A stretch of DNA of 37,812 nt from a bacterium (GCA_016124895.1 WGMU01000053.1:1-37812); one strand, 5' to 3'; positions 8,004 to 17,452 are shown, counted from the first letter of the stretch. Program-made: numbers and translations. Notes: generated by a model not told the origin, from the sequence alone.

Positions 8004-8939
8004 TTAGTCGACGGTCTGCAGACGCAGCTCTTTCGGCAGCGGAAAGCTAACGTGCTCTTCGCGGACGACGACGGATTCAACGGTCGCTCCAAAACGTTCC
8101 ACCAGCGAATCGATGCACTCCTGCACGACGACTTCCGGAGCGCTCGCGCCCGCAGTAATCAGAACGGTTTCGTCCCCCGTCAGCGCGTCGGGCGGCAGTT
8201 CGTCGACACTGTCGATTAGAAACGACCGGGCATTGCAGTCAGAGCCGAGTTCCATCAGCCGGCGGCTGTTGGAACTGTTCTGGCTGCCGAGCACGATGAC
8301 AACGTCCGCGTTCGTCGCCAGAGTGGACACTGCTTCCTGACGGTTCGTCGTCGCGTAGCAGATATCCTCTTTCGGCGGCGCTTCAATCTGCGGGAACCGT
8401 CGTTTCAACCTCGTGATCACCGCCTCGGCCTCGCTGACACTGAGCGTTGTCTGCGTCAGATAAGCGATGCGGTCTTCCAGGCCGAAGGGGAGTGCGTCGA
8501 CCTCGCCAGCATTCTCAACCAGAGTGATGCTCTCCGGAGCTTCGCCCATCGTGCCGATGACTTCGTCGTGACCTTCGTGTCCGATGAGAACGATGTTGTA
8601 TCCATCGCGCGCGAAGCGGACGGCTTCGAGATGCACTTTCGTCACCAGCGGGCAGGTCGCGTCGATCGTGTGCAGATTCCGCTCGCGCGACTGACGCCGA
8701 ATCTCCGGCGAAACGCCGTGCGCGCTGTAAAGGAGGATCGAGCCGTCCGGCACTTCCGAGATCGAGTCGACAAACGTGACACCGAGCTTCTCGAAGCGAT
8801 TGACGACGTAGCGGTTATGAACGATCTCGTGGTAGACGAAGATGTTCGGGCCAAAGCGGCGAATCGCCTCGTCCAGACATTCAATCGCCATATTGACGCC
8901 CGCGCAGAAGCCACGCGGATTGGCGAGCAGGATTTTCAT
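8004..8939 (-). CDS. ispH: 4-hydroxy-3-methylbut-2-enyl diphosphate reductase
   Basis: Last enzyme of the MEP isoprenoid pathway: it reduces HMBPP to IPP and DMAPP using a [4Fe-4S] cluster. At 311 residues it has the usual length. The three cluster cysteines are at Cys12 (GFCAGV), Cys96 (DATCPLV) and Cys194 (EDICYATTNRQ). The substrate-contacting histidines (His41, His74, His124) and the catalytic Glu126 (HEGHDEVIGT) are present. Start ATG at 8939 gives the conserved MKILLANPRGFCAG opening. Followed 27 bases later by the rhomboid-like gene on the same strand. Confidence 0.97.
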   Translation of the reverse strand: MKILLANPRGFCAGVNMAIECLDEAIRRFGPNIFVYHEIVHNRYVVNRFEKLGVTFVDSISEVPDGSILLYSAHGVSPEIRRQSRERNLHTIDATCPLVTKVHLEAVRFARDGYNIVLIGHEGHDEVIGTMGEAPESITLVENAGEVDALPFGLEDRIAYLTQTTLSVSEAEAVITRLKRRFPQIEAPPKEDICYATTNRQEAVSTLATNADVVIVLGSQNSSNSRRLMELGSDCNARSFLIDSVDELPPDALTGDETVLITAGASAPEVVVQECIDSLVERFGATVESVVVREEHVSFPLPKELRLQTVD

Positions 8940-9107
8940 GGAGATGTCTCACAGCATCTGGTCTGTTCAGTCGGCAGCGTAAAGACGCTCAGCCGCTGAG
9001 ATTCGCAAAGCATGAAAAATTATTGCTCTTGCTCTCGCATTGGTACTTGACCTTTGCGGGCATTCGCGCCTCAGCGACTTTGCGCTGCCTGGCAGTCCTG
9101 TCCGCTG

Positions 9108-9992
9108 TTATTCGTCGCGAATTCGCAGGGCGTAGAAGCCGATGCGGCGATCGGCCATGAGGACTGTCCCGGCCATTGCGGATTTGTCTTTCGTCCACAG
9201 ATAGGCGTCGATGGTCTGCGAGGCGTTGGCCAGTTCGATGTTGAGTTTTGCGTTGTGTGGCAGTGCGAGGATTTTGCCGGCGATTTCGTAGACGCTTTGA
9301 GTTTCATCCGAGATGAAACGACCGAAAATGCGCCGCTCCTCGACATCCAGTTCCCAGCGGCCTGACCAGCGGCCGTCGATATGGACTTCCCATTTGCCTG
9401 CGAAGTCCGTCGGCAGTACACCCTGATGCTCGTCCGGGTCGGGATACTTCTGGTCTTCGCGCGGCGGCGTAGCCGGGCCATCGAGCCCATGCAGCTTTGA
9501 TCCTTCCGCTGGTTTCAGGTCTCCCTGTTCGAGTGAGATGATGTCTTCGCCCTGCCCGATTCCAACCGGCACAATCTGGCCGATATCAAAGTTGAAGCCG
9601 AATCCAGGAAACAGCATGACGTTCTCACCCTTCGCGGACGTCAGGTTCTCCCGGTCGCCGCGGTACGTGACAAATCGTTCGATCACGACGACCGGTATGC
9701 GGTCTTCTTTGCCCTTGCGGAAGCCCCACGTGATGATTGCCTTCGCCCAGTTGTCCTCGTCGGTACGGACAACGATGCAGGGCGATGTCATTCGAGCACT
9801 GATTGGTTTCAGCCGGAGCGCATCGCGCATCGACAGTGATTCGAGGGCCGTGGCGCCTTCGGTTCCCTTCCGCAGCCAGTAGGCCGAATGATTATCAAAC
9901 GCGTCCGCTTGAACGCGACCGGCCAGTGAGCACAGCAGAAGCAGTGGCACCGTCAGCAGTCTGAGGTGCGTTCGCAATGAAATTGTAACCAC
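9108..9992 (-). CDS. Exported protein, unknown function
   Basis: A 294-residue protein starting with GTG at 9992. Residues ~1-29 form a signal peptide (LLTVPLLLLCSLAGRVQADA). No catalytic family is recognised. The middle is an all-beta-looking stretch with WAKAIITWGFRKGKED and FPGFGFNFDIGQIVPVGIGQG. The C-terminal ~90 residues read as a beta-barrel-like domain (GKWEVHIDGRWSGRWELDVEERRIFGRFISDETQSVYEIAGKI, written here in part) reminiscent of small-molecule or lipid-binding folds. It is divergent from infA with 218 bases between the two starts. Likely periplasmic or surface-associated; function not assignable. Confidence 0.75.
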   Translation of the reverse strand: MVTISLRTHLRLLTVPLLLLCSLAGRVQADAFDNHSAYWLRKGTEGATALESLSMRDALRLKPISARMTSPCIVVRTDEDNWAKAIITWGFRKGKEDRIPVVVIERFVTYRGDRENLTSAKGENVMLFPGFGFNFDIGQIVPVGIGQGEDIISLEQGDLKPAEGSKLHGLDGPATPPREDQKYPDPDEHQGVLPTDFAGKWEVHIDGRWSGRWELDVEERRIFGRFISDETQSVYEIAGKILALPHNAKLNIELANASQTIDAYLWTKDKSAMAGTVLMADRRIGFYALRIRDE

Positions 9993-10210
9993 GATGAGAC
10001 GCCCTGTCAGAGGAGGGAAACGGGACCGCGAGGCAGACCGCAGCAGGCCGCCACTCTAGCAGCCCGCGCTGCCCGGCACGACTCGCTGGCAATGGTTTCG
10101 CCAGACTGGCAGAATGCTCGCTTCTTTCGGCCGTCCCGGACGCGAAGTCTGCCTGTCTGGTTGGCGACGGCTCGATGCTCGCAGGGGTTCTGATTGAGGA
10201 ATGTATTCTT

Positions 10211-10429
10211 ATGGCCAAAGAAGAGGCCATTGAAGTCGAAGGTACGGTTGTCGAGGCGCTGGCGAATACGCAGTTCCGCGTGAAGCTCGAAAACGGCCAC
10301 ATGGTGCTGGCTCACGTCGCCGGCAAGATGCGAAAGAACTTCATCCGAATCGTGCCAGGCGACCGCGTCAAAGTCGAAGTGTCGCCGTACGACCTCAGCC
10401 GCGGACGGATCACTTACCGCGAGCGTTGA
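10211..10429 (+). CDS. infA: Translation initiation factor IF-1
   Basis: IF-1 binds the 30S A site and helps set the initiation complex. The 72-residue product from ATG 10211 starts [17 protein letters not shown] and carries the OB-fold motifs [32 protein letters not shown] and [13 protein letters not shown], all standard for the family. An in-frame upstream start at 10175 would add 12 residues not found in IF-1. A GAGGA sequence ~10 bases upstream of 10211 supports the shorter form. Followed 52 bases later by rnhA. Confidence 0.97.
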   Translation: MAKEEAIEVEGTVVEALANTQFRVKLENGHMVLAHVAGKMRKNFIRIVPGDRVKVEVSPYDLSRGRITYRER

Positions 10430-10481
10430 GCTGCATTCACGCCGCCGCGGCAAACAACGGCTCTCCAGACCGCACTCTGCC

Positions 10482-10964
10482 ATGCCGGAAATCTTACCGA
10501 CCTCCGTCCCGGAAGTGCTCCTGTTTACGGACGGAGCCTGCAGCGGTAATCCTGGTCCCGGCGGCTGGGGCTGCATTCTGCGTCACGTTAAAACGGGCAC
10601 CGAGAAGGAACTCTCGGGAGGCGACGCGTCGACCACGAACAATCAGATGGAACTGCAGGCGGTCATTTCGGGGCTGCAGGCACTGACGCGCCCGACGCGT
10701 GTCCGCATCGTGACCGACAGCTCGTATGTGCAGAAAGGCTGCACCGAATGGCTGCCCGGCTGGAAGCGAAACGGCTTTCGCCGCAAAGAGGGCAAGTCGT
10801 TCAAGCCACTGAAAAATGAAGAGTTCTGGCGGCAACTGGATGACTTACTCGCCCGCCACCGCGTCACGTTCGAGCTGGTCAAAGGCCACGCGGGGCATCC
10901 GGAAAATGAGCGGTGTGATGAGCTGGCCGTCGCCGAGTCGCAGAAGTTCGGGGGGAGGCAGTAG
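10482..10964 (+). CDS. rnhA: Ribonuclease HI
   Basis: Cleaves the RNA strand of RNA-DNA hybrids, removing primers and R-loops. The 160-residue product has the catalytic set Asp17 ([13 protein letters not shown]), Glu57 ([10 protein letters not shown]), Asp79 (IVTDSSYV) and Asp146 (ENERCDELA). It also has the KGHAGHPEN loop with the assisting histidine and the basic handle [12 protein letters not shown]. Start ATG at 10482 is three residues before the family's first beta-strand, so no extension is needed. Lies between infA and a lipoprotein gene. Confidence 0.96.
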   Translation: MPEILPTSVPEVLLFTDGACSGNPGPGGWGCILRHVKTGTEKELSGGDASTTNNQMELQAVISGLQALTRPTRVRIVTDSSYVQKGCTEWLPGWKRNGFRRKEGKSFKPLKNEEFWRQLDDLLARHRVTFELVKGHAGHPENERCDELAVAESQKFGGRQ

Positions 10965-11193
10965 GAAGTGATGAACAGCGAACAGGCGGTTGAAGAAACT
11001 CAGCATTCGGAATTCTCCCCGACTACCTGCTGCCTGTTCCCTTCTCCCCCTCCTCCACCCGATCTGGACACGAATTCGATTTTTCATCAGAAATCCCGCC
11101 TTCAAACGCTGGGGGGCGTCGCTGCGGTCGAAATCCGGCCGCTCACGGAAGGCAGAAGTCGACGTTTCGAGACTTCTGAAGCAGGGATTGCTG

Positions 11194-11967
11194 ATGGTTC
11201 GCTCCGGATCCATTCTCGCGGCGGTGGCCGCTGTCTGCGCGACCGCATTGTCTGGTTGCTACTCGTTCCCGCCGTACGGCGCATATCCAGGAGCGTACCC
11301 CGCTGGACCGGCGGTGTATCCGCAGCAGTCGCTGGTCATGCCCGGTGACGCAGCCGGCAGCCCGGCGGTCAACGGAGTTCAGTCCGCTCCGTCAACGTTT
11401 GCTCCCAGCGGAACTCTCGAAGCCCCGCGTTACGAGCCGAAAGCGAACGTCGGCACGCCGGCTGTAAATCCCGTTCCGCAGCCTCGCGATCCAGGACCGG
11501 ACGCGGCCACGATGGACGACCCGGCCGAGCGGACCTCGCAGAAAGTCGAGCCAACTGACGCTGACGACGTTTCGCTGATCGAACCGGATCGGCTGCAGTT
11601 TGCCGAGCCGATTGTCCGCAGCACAACCGACACACCCGCTGACGGCATTGTCGCCGTATCGCTCGAACAGGAAGCGAAGGCGCTGGCCGACGCGTCAGGG
11701 CTGGCCCGCGATGTCGAGTTCCGCTGGGTGCAGGGCATCGTGGAATTCGACAAGGCTCAGCGTACCTGGCATTTAATCTACGATCTGGAACCGGCCGTAA
11801 CCGACACGCTCGGCGGCGAGATTACATTGAGCGGAAAGTTTCCGCTGACCGAAACCGACAACGGCCGCCTGATCCGCGTCGCCGGTCAGTTTGACCCGAG
11901 CCGTCTCGACCGTTTGAACAAGCCGGTCTACCGTGTCAGTCGAGTGGAACCAGTCGTCACGCGGTAG
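11194..11967 (+). CDS. Putative lipoprotein, unknown function
   Basis: A 257-residue product. ATG 11194 was chosen because it starts a lipoprotein signal MVRSGSILAAVAAVCATALSGC, with lipobox LSGC giving Cys22 as the lipidated residue; a longer in-frame start at 10990 reads into unlikely sequence. A GGGA stretch ~10 bases upstream is a plausible ribosome site. The first half is proline/alanine-rich and low in structure (PPYGAYPGAYPAGPAVYP). The C-terminal ~100 residues form a compact domain containing EFDKAQRTWHLIYD and GEITLSGKFPLTETDNGRLIRVAGQF. No family recognised. It ends 18 bases before convergent cmk. Confidence 0.75.
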   Translation: MVRSGSILAAVAAVCATALSGCYSFPPYGAYPGAYPAGPAVYPQQSLVMPGDAAGSPAVNGVQSAPSTFAPSGTLEAPRYEPKANVGTPAVNPVPQPRDPGPDAATMDDPAERTSQKVEPTDADDVSLIEPDRLQFAEPIVRSTTDTPADGIVAVSLEQEAKALADASGLARDVEFRWVQGIVEFDKAQRTWHLIYDLEPAVTDTLGGEITLSGKFPLTETDNGRLIRVAGQFDPSRLDRLNKPVYRVSRVEPVVTR

Positions 11968-11985
11968 CTCAGGAATCGCAGGACG

Positions 11986-12636
11986 CTATCCGATCGCCAG
12001 CCGCGCAATTCGTTCGACCTGATCGAGCACCTGGGCCGCAGTCTGCGACGACGTGTCGACCTCGACGGCGTCGTCTGCTTTTACGAGCGGCGCGACCTCG
12101 CGCTGCTGATCCCGTTCGTCGCGATCGACGATCTGCCGCAGAACGTCATCCAGCGTTGCAGCCTCGCCACGCTGTTCGAGTTCTTTCAGTCGACGTTCCG
12201 CGCGGCGGCGAGGATCAGCCGTCAGGAAGATTTTGCACTCAGCATCCGGGAAGACCACGCTGCCCTGGTCGCGACCTTCGGTGACAATGTTCCGCCCGGA
12301 CGCGACTTCACGCTGCAGGCGGACGAGTTCCTGGCGGACGGCCGGAACGGCGGCGACCAGTGACGAGGCTTCGCTGACTTCGCCCGTCCGGATCTGCAAG
12401 GTCACGTCGCTCCCGTTGCAGATGACCGCGTTCGGAGTCATTTCGAGCGTGACGCTGGCGGCGGTGTTTCCGACCGCGTCGGCGTCTTTGAGATCAACTC
12501 CCTGCGACAGGCAGGACCAGGCAACCGCTCGGTACATCGCTCCCGTATCGAGAAACTCGAACCCGAGCCGTTCGGCCAGGCCGCGCGCCATCGTGCTCTT
12601 CCCCGCCCCTGCGGGGCCGTCAATCGTGATGACCAT
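11986..12636 (-). CDS. cmk: Cytidylate kinase
   Basis: Phosphorylates CMP and dCMP. The 216-residue product from ATG 12636 opens MVITIDGPAGAGKST with the Walker A loop at residues 7-14. LDTGAMYRAVAW (nucleotide pocket), VTEGRDQGSVVFPDA (GRD motif) and the LID-type arginine cluster ADPRRRAERRLKEL follow. In-frame codons up to 12825 are not part of the family and would run into the next gene's tail. feoB lies 41 bases upstream on the same strand. Confidence 0.96.
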   Translation of the reverse strand: MVITIDGPAGAGKSTMARGLAERLGFEFLDTGAMYRAVAWSCLSQGVDLKDADAVGNTAASVTLEMTPNAVICNGSDVTLQIRTGEVSEASSLVAAVPAVRQELVRLQREVASGRNIVTEGRDQGSVVFPDAECKIFLTADPRRRAERRLKELEQRGEAATLDDVLRQIVDRDERDQQREVAPLVKADDAVEVDTSSQTAAQVLDQVERIARLAIG

Positions 12637-12677
12637 CGTCGTGTGTGAAACTCGCAGCAGATGAGGCGGATCGGCAA

Positions 12678-15014
12678 TTACGTCAGCAGGACCATGCCGA
12701 GCTGATACGTCAGCAGCGCCCCAAGATAGGCCAGAGCCGTCATATAGGCGAATGTGAAGACCGGCCAGCGCCACGAGTTCGTTTCGCGGCGAATCACCAT
12801 CAGCGTCGCCGCGCACTGGGCACACAGCGCAAAGAATACCATCACCGAGAACGCCAGCACGATTCCGTTCTCGCGGTAGTGCGAAGTGAGCTGAGAAATC
12901 AGGCCTTCGTCATCTTCCGTCACGTCGCTTCCGAGACTGTAAATCGTGCCGAGTGTCGCAACGATGACTTCGCGTGCCGGGAATGAGGCGATCACGCCGA
13001 CGCCGATTTTCCAGTCCCAGCCCAGCGGCCGGACTGCGGGTTCGATGAAATGCCCAGCCCGGCCGAGCACGCTACCTGCCAGCAGCTCTCCATTGGTTCG
13101 ATTCAGCTCGTCAGCCACCAGCCCAAGCCGGGCTTTCGATTCGGCCAGAAACGCCTCGGCTTCCGCAACTCGATTGCCGGGTTCTTCGTCGGGCGAGTCG
13201 GTGGCCGTGACTTCGTCATCCTGCAGTCGATCCAGCCGTTCCTGTGCCAGGTCGACAGAAGCCTGCAACGGCTCGATGCTCGCTTCCAGTTCGTGCTGAC
13301 GCGAGTGGTCGCCGGGGAAGTAACTCGCCGCCCAGATCAACACAGTCGTCGCGAAGATCAGCGTACCAGCACGCACAACAAAGGCCCGCACGCGGTCATA
13401 AACCCGAGCGGCGACGATCCGCACCGACGGCCATTTGTACGACGGCAGTTCCATCACAAACGGCGGTGTCTCGCCTTTGAAGAACGTCTTCTTCAGCAGC
13501 CAGGCGACCGGAATTGAAATCGCCGCACCCAGTGAAACCATTGCAAAGAGAACGATTCCTTTGAGGCTGATGCCCAGCGGCGTCTCCCAGTCGGCCGTCG
13601 CCGCGGTGAGGAACGGCACCGAATAAACAACTGGCGGAACGAACGCTGCCGTCATCAGCACATAAACCGGCAACCGGGCCGAGCAGCTCATCAGCGGAGC
13701 GATCAGAATCGTGACCATGCGGTCGCGGCGGTTTTCGATCACCCGCGTCGCCATGACGCCGGGGATCGCGCAGGCAAATGAGGACATCAGCGGCACGAAC
13801 GATTTGCCGCTGAGCCCGATCCGCTTCATCAGCTTGTCCATGACGAAGGCCGCCCGTGCCATGTAGCCGCAGTCTTCGAGAATCGCAATGAAGAAAAACA
13901 GCAGCGCGATCTGTGGCACAAAGACCAGCACGCCACCGACTCCCGCGACAACTCCGTCGTTGATCAGGCTCCTCAGCGGTCCCGGCGGAATGCGCGACGC
14001 GACGAGATCAGCGACCATTGACTGCCCGGTCTCGATCAGATCCATCACCGGCGCAGCCCACGTAAAGATGGCCTGAAAGACGATAAACATCAGCAGAGCA
14101 AACACGCCCAGGCCGGCGAAGCGATGCGTCAAGACCCCGTCGATGCGGTCGCTGCGCGTGCGGACCCGACGTTCGGGCACGGAGACCAGTCCAGTCAGTA
14201 CCTCGCGCGCCCAGGCGTAACGGGACTTCGCTTCCGCCAGGGGAATCCGGAAGCCGCTCTCTTTGAGACGGCCACGAATATCGGCAAGCGTGCCACTGAT
14301 GGTCTCACCATGCTTCTCGACCAGTGTCGTCTCGACCTGGCCGCCAACGTCCAGCAGCAGCCGTTCGATCAGATAAAAGGCGTTGTGTTTCTCACCCAGT
14401 CCTCGCAAGCGGGCCGTCAGGTTTGAACACTCCTGGTAGAATTCGGCGGGAAATGGCTTCGGTCGCAGCGGAGCGACCAGCGTGTCGCAATGCACGATCG
14501 CGCTGCGAATCTCGTTGATGCCCATCCGCCGGTGCGCCTCGCACACGATGACCGGCAGGTTGAGTTTCTGACGCAGTCCCTCGACATCAATGCTGACATG
14601 GCGGGCCTGAGCAACGTCCCACATATTGAGAACGAGAATCGTTGGCAGGCCGAGGTCCAGCACCTGACTGACGAGGTACAGATTTCGTTCGAGGTTCGAA
14701 GCGTCAACGATACAGACGACGGCGTCGACATCGCCGACGTCACGCTGCCGGCCAAGCAGAACATCGACGGAAACCATTTCGTCGAGCGTCCGAGGCGACA
14801 GACTGTACGTTCCCGGCAGGTCGATCAGCTCGACGGTTCGATTGTCGAACTGGATTCGTCCGACTTTCTTCTCGACGGTGACGCCGGGGAAGTTACCGAT
14901 ACGGGCCTGCATTCCGGTCAGCGCGTTGAACAACGTGCTCTTGCCGGTATTTGGATTGCCGATCAGAGCGACCTTTCGCAGGCCGGTTTTCACAGGAGTT
15001 TCGACGGCGGGCAT
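12678..15014 (-). CDS. feoB: Ferrous iron transporter FeoB
   Basis: Inner-membrane Fe(II) importer with a cytoplasmic G-domain. The 778-residue product from ATG 15014 has the G1 loop GNPNTGKST at residues 19-27, switch I GNFPGVTVEKK, G3 DLPGTYSL and G4 NMWD. Two Gate-type membrane blocks follow, with LMSSFACAIPGVMATR and SCSARLPVYV, both typical of FeoB. Between two C-terminal membrane helices (residues ~567-646) there is a charged helical loop (HELEASIEPL to LGLVADELNRTNGELL) predicted as a coiled coil. Longer starts to 15134 are not supported by the family. It is on the same strand as feoA but 321 bases away. Confidence 0.95.
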   Translation of the reverse strand: MPAVETPVKTGLRKVALIGNPNTGKSTLFNALTGMQARIGNFPGVTVEKKVGRIQFDNRTVELIDLPGTYSLSPRTLDEMVSVDVLLGRQRDVGDVDAVVCIVDASNLERNLYLVSQVLDLGLPTILVLNMWDVAQARHVSIDVEGLRQKLNLPVIVCEAHRRMGINEIRSAIVHCDTLVAPLRPKPFPAEFYQECSNLTARLRGLGEKHNAFYLIERLLLDVGGQVETTLVEKHGETISGTLADIRGRLKESGFRIPLAEAKSRYAWAREVLTGLVSVPERRVRTRSDRIDGVLTHRFAGLGVFALLMFIVFQAIFTWAAPVMDLIETGQSMVADLVASRIPPGPLRSLINDGVVAGVGGVLVFVPQIALLFFFIAILEDCGYMARAAFVMDKLMKRIGLSGKSFVPLMSSFACAIPGVMATRVIENRRDRMVTILIAPLMSCSARLPVYVLMTAAFVPPVVYSVPFLTAATADWETPLGISLKGIVLFAMVSLGAAISIPVAWLLKKTFFKGETPPFVMELPSYKWPSVRIVAARVYDRVRAFVVRAGTLIFATTVLIWAASYFPGDHSRQHELEASIEPLQASVDLAQERLDRLQDDEVTATDSPDEEPGNRVAEAEAFLAESKARLGLVADELNRTNGELLAGSVLGRAGHFIEPAVRPLGWDWKIGVGVIASFPAREVIVATLGTIYSLGSDVTEDDEGLISQLTSHYRENGIVLAFSVMVFFALCAQCAATLMVIRRETNSWRWPVFTFAYMTALAYLGALLTYQLGMVLLT

Positions 15015-15335
15015 GTGTGAGGCGATGTAGGCAGGAGTCAGGCGGGCGTCGCCGATCCGAAAACCGGCCACTGATAAGGTGGGACAGCCCGAATAGCGGG
15101 GCTGGCAAAACGAGGGATCATACCGCAGCAGCACCCGGATTCGACCCTGCGACTGAGACCGCGTGTCAATTTCCTGGCGGTTTTGCCAGCCACACGGCAG
15201 ATGAAGCTGTCAGTTTTGCGGAAGATGCGCCAGTCCGCACACTTTTGCGTCAACTTCCGAGGTCGACCTGCAACGTCAAGTGATAGAACACCAAATGTTG
15301 TCTGCAGAACCTCGAACAAGCGGGTCCGAGGATTG
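15015..15335. other. 321-base gap between feoA and feoB
   Basis: No convincing gene is seen on either strand. The stretch holds a short 5-bp hairpin CTGGC/GCCAG at 15174-15189 with a T-rich loop, and an AACA-5-TGTT inverted motif near 15289-15301. Neither is a clear Fur box. The length is unusual for an otherwise compact feoA-feoB pair, so feoB may have its own promoter here. Confidence 0.5.
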
Positions 15336-15569
15336 CTACTGCAGGCGTTCGATCGAGATCCGGCGAGCCTCTTCGGTTCGCAGCGACAGGCGGTAACCGC
15401 GGATGGCGAATTCGAGAGGATCTCCCAGCGGAGCCCGACCGATCAGCTCAATTTCCTCGCCGTCAGTCAGGCCCATCTCCATCAGACGTACGGTGATCGC
15501 ATCTTCACCGCTGACTTCGATAATCCGCCCGCGCTCGCCGGGCTGCAGTTCATCCGGGGTATTCACCAT
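15336..15569 (-). CDS. feoA: FeoA-type ferrous iron transport accessory protein
   Basis: A 77-residue SH3-like protein that assists FeoB at the inner membrane. It shows the family pattern of LQPGERGRIIEV near the start, RLMEMGLTDGEEIELIGRAPLGDP in the middle (family form: RLxxMGLxxG..I....APLGDP, given here in parts) and FAIRGYRLSLRTEEARRI at the end. Start ATG at 15569. It precedes feoB on the same strand, separated by 321 bases, and follows a gene for an exported protein by 44 bases. Confidence 0.93.
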   Translation of the reverse strand: MVNTPDELQPGERGRIIEVSGEDAITVRLMEMGLTDGEEIELIGRAPLGDPLEFAIRGYRLSLRTEEARRISIERLQ

Positions 15570-15613
15570 CGAAGCCTCAGTTGCCGCCAGCAGTGGATCA
15601 TCCGACTCGTTCC

Positions 15614-16450
15614 TCAGTTTTCGGAGTCAGTCTTTGGAGCCTTCTCGTCGGAGTCAACCTTATCGTCTGTTTCAGTCGCCGAGGAGCGACGGCGGCGACT
15701 GGTCCGGCCGGGCTTCTCGTCCTCGTCGTCTTTGAAGTAATCCTCCGACTTCAGTTCCTCATCGAGCATGACTTTGACGCTGAGGATGACCGGTTGTCCG
15801 TTCGGAGCGAGGGCGAACTTGATTTCGCAGTTATTTCCCGCCGCGATTTTGTCAGTTTCCGACAGGCTGGCAACGACGGTTGCGCCTTTGTCGATATAGA
15901 CCGGCTTGCCCTTCAAGGCGGGCACATTCAGCGTCAGCGTCTCGTAGTCGGGATAATCCTTGTCCGTCTGTCGTGAGACGACTTGTCCCAGCACGTCGTA
16001 GCTATTGACGCTTTCGCCAATGACTTTCTCGGCTTTCTGCACGCCGCCTCGCATTCGCCGAGCTGCCGGGCCGAGATGCACCGTCCAGTTCTTGACGAAC
16101 AGAGCTTCGTTTGTGAGTGTGCCGCGGCCCGAGACAACCTGCTTCTCGCGGAGGAATCCGTCGTCGGCCTTCGCCTCGACGGCAAACTGCAGCCGCGGTG
16201 TGATCGCAACGGGAATCGGCTCGCCGCCCCCTTCGCTCTTGATCATCAGGGTCAGAGAACGGCCTTTTCGAACGACGTCGGTAATCGTCCCTTTTGACTC
16301 GGAAACCGCAGACTGCTGCTTCTGCGTCTGACGTTGCTGCTGCTGATTTCCAAACTGAGCTTCTGCCGGAGCCGACACGGCCAGACAGATAGCGGTCAGG
16401 CAGATCAGGAAACAGAACCGACGCAAATACGAAACGTCAGAGCGACTCAT
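15614..16450 (-). CDS. Exported protein, unknown function
   Basis: A 278-residue product. ATG 16450 begins a clear signal peptide (YLRRFCFLICLTAICLAVSAPAEAQ); an earlier start at 16513 adds 21 non-signal residues. After cleavage there is a glutamine-rich stretch (QQQQRQTQKQQ), then two beta-rich segments (SKGTITDVVRKGRSLTLMIK and DYETLTLNVPALKGKPVYIDKGA). The C-terminus is highly charged and probably unstructured (DDEDEKPGRTSRRRRSSATET). No family recognised. Same strand as feoA; a link to iron uptake is not supported by the sequence. Confidence 0.72.
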   Translation of the reverse strand: MSRSDVSYLRRFCFLICLTAICLAVSAPAEAQFGNQQQQRQTQKQQSAVSESKGTITDVVRKGRSLTLMIKSEGGGEPIPVAITPRLQFAVEAKADDGFLREKQVVSGRGTLTNEALFVKNWTVHLGPAARRMRGGVQKAEKVIGESVNSYDVLGQVVSRQTDKDYPDYETLTLNVPALKGKPVYIDKGATVVASLSETDKIAAGNNCEIKFALAPNGQPVILSVKVMLDEELKSEDYFKDDEDEKPGRTSRRRRSSATETDDKVDSDEKAPKTDSEN

Positions 16451-16594
16451 CACGACATCTCCGGTCACGCACGCGGCACGTGCTGGGCGAACTTCAGCGA
16501 CGTCGGAAGCCAACGCCGTCAGCGAAGCCGTCAGAATATCGACAGCCTTCGATCAGATGCCAGTAACCCCGGCGTTTCCCGCGAAAAACGATGA

Positions 16595-17452
16595 TCACGA
16601 ATGTATTGAGGCGCGGAACTGGCGCCACGAAAACTTCGGCTGAAAGCCGAGCAGGTGGCGCGCCTTCTCAATACTGATGACGCTGCCCGAACCTCGAATG
16701 GGAGCATCGAGTTTGACCTCGGGAGCAAACTCGCGCAGCAGCGCAGCAGTCTCGGCGTCGAACCGGGTTTCTTCGGCAGCGATGAAGACGGCTTCGTGTC
16801 CACTGACGGGCGCTTCGAGCGCCAGCCGACATGACGTGGCCGCGTCCCGGACATCCACGTACGGCCACAGGACAAAGCGTACTGGCTGCCCGCGCGTCGG
16901 CACGGGCCACGGCAGCGCGAAGTAGCCGTCCTCCTGAATGATATTCATCAGCCGCAGGCTGACCGCTGGAATGCCGCAACGACGGCTGACCGTCGCGATG
17001 ATCTCCTCACCGACGACTTTCGACAGCCCATACGCTTCGTACGGCGTCACCGGGTGCGATTCGTCAACAGGCACCGATTCCGGCCAGTAGGTCTCGGGAG
17101 ATTCGTGCCAGCCAAGTGTGAACACCGACGATGCCGACACGATCCGTTTGAGTCCGACGGCCGCAGCCGTTTCGGCAACGTTCCACGTGCTCAGGACGTT
17201 GTTTCGGAACGTGACCGACCGCGGCTGCGACAGTGGTCCCGGAATTGCGCCGAGATGGATCACGGCATCGGCTCCGGTGAGGACATCGAGCACGGCGGCG
17301 GCATCCGTCAGATCGGCCTGCAGAAACCGGCACGGTATCGACTCGGGGCGTTCGAGATCGGTGGCGAGCACTTCGTAATCTCGACTGAGCAGTTCGGCGA
17401 CAACTTTCCGCCCCAGCCGCCCCGCGGCTCCGGTCACAACGATGCGTTTCAT
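16595..17452 (-). CDS. NAD-dependent epimerase/dehydratase (extended SDR)
   Basis: A 285-residue Rossmann-fold enzyme. The nucleotide motif TGAAGRLG is at residues 7-14, an acidic ATDLERPE follows the second strand, and the SSV...YGLSK catalytic pattern places Ser near 109, Tyr141 and Lys145. The overall length and the SVPVDESHPVTPYEAYGLSK segment resemble the sugar-acid dehydrogenases and nucleotide-sugar epimerases of the extended SDR class. The substrate is not deducible. Start ATG 17452 immediately precedes the Rossmann strand MKRIVVTG. It lies 75 bases downstream of the PhyH-type gene on the same strand, so the two may form a small catabolic unit. Confidence 0.88.
   Translation of the reverse strand: MKRIVVTGAAGRLGRKVVAELLSRDYEVLATDLERPESIPCRFLQADLTDAAAVLDVLTGADAVIHLGAIPGPLSQPRSVTFRNNVLSTWNVAETAAAVGLKRIVSASSVFTLGWHESPETYWPESVPVDESHPVTPYEAYGLSKVVGEEIIATVSRRCGIPAVSLRLMNIIQEDGYFALPWPVPTRGQPVRFVLWPYVDVRDAATSCRLALEAPVSGHEAVFIAAEETRFDAETAALLREFAPEVKLDAPIRGSGSVISIEKARHLLGFQPKFSWRQFRASIHS

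Noticed and set aside
10965-11193. Possible terminator from GAACAGGC/GCCTGTTC arms after rnhA
   Set aside because: The loop is about 45 bases and there is no T-run, so an intrinsic terminator is not supported.
15174-15189. CTGGC/GCCAG hairpin in the feoA-feoB gap as a terminator
   Set aside because: Five-base stem only and no T-run after it on either strand.
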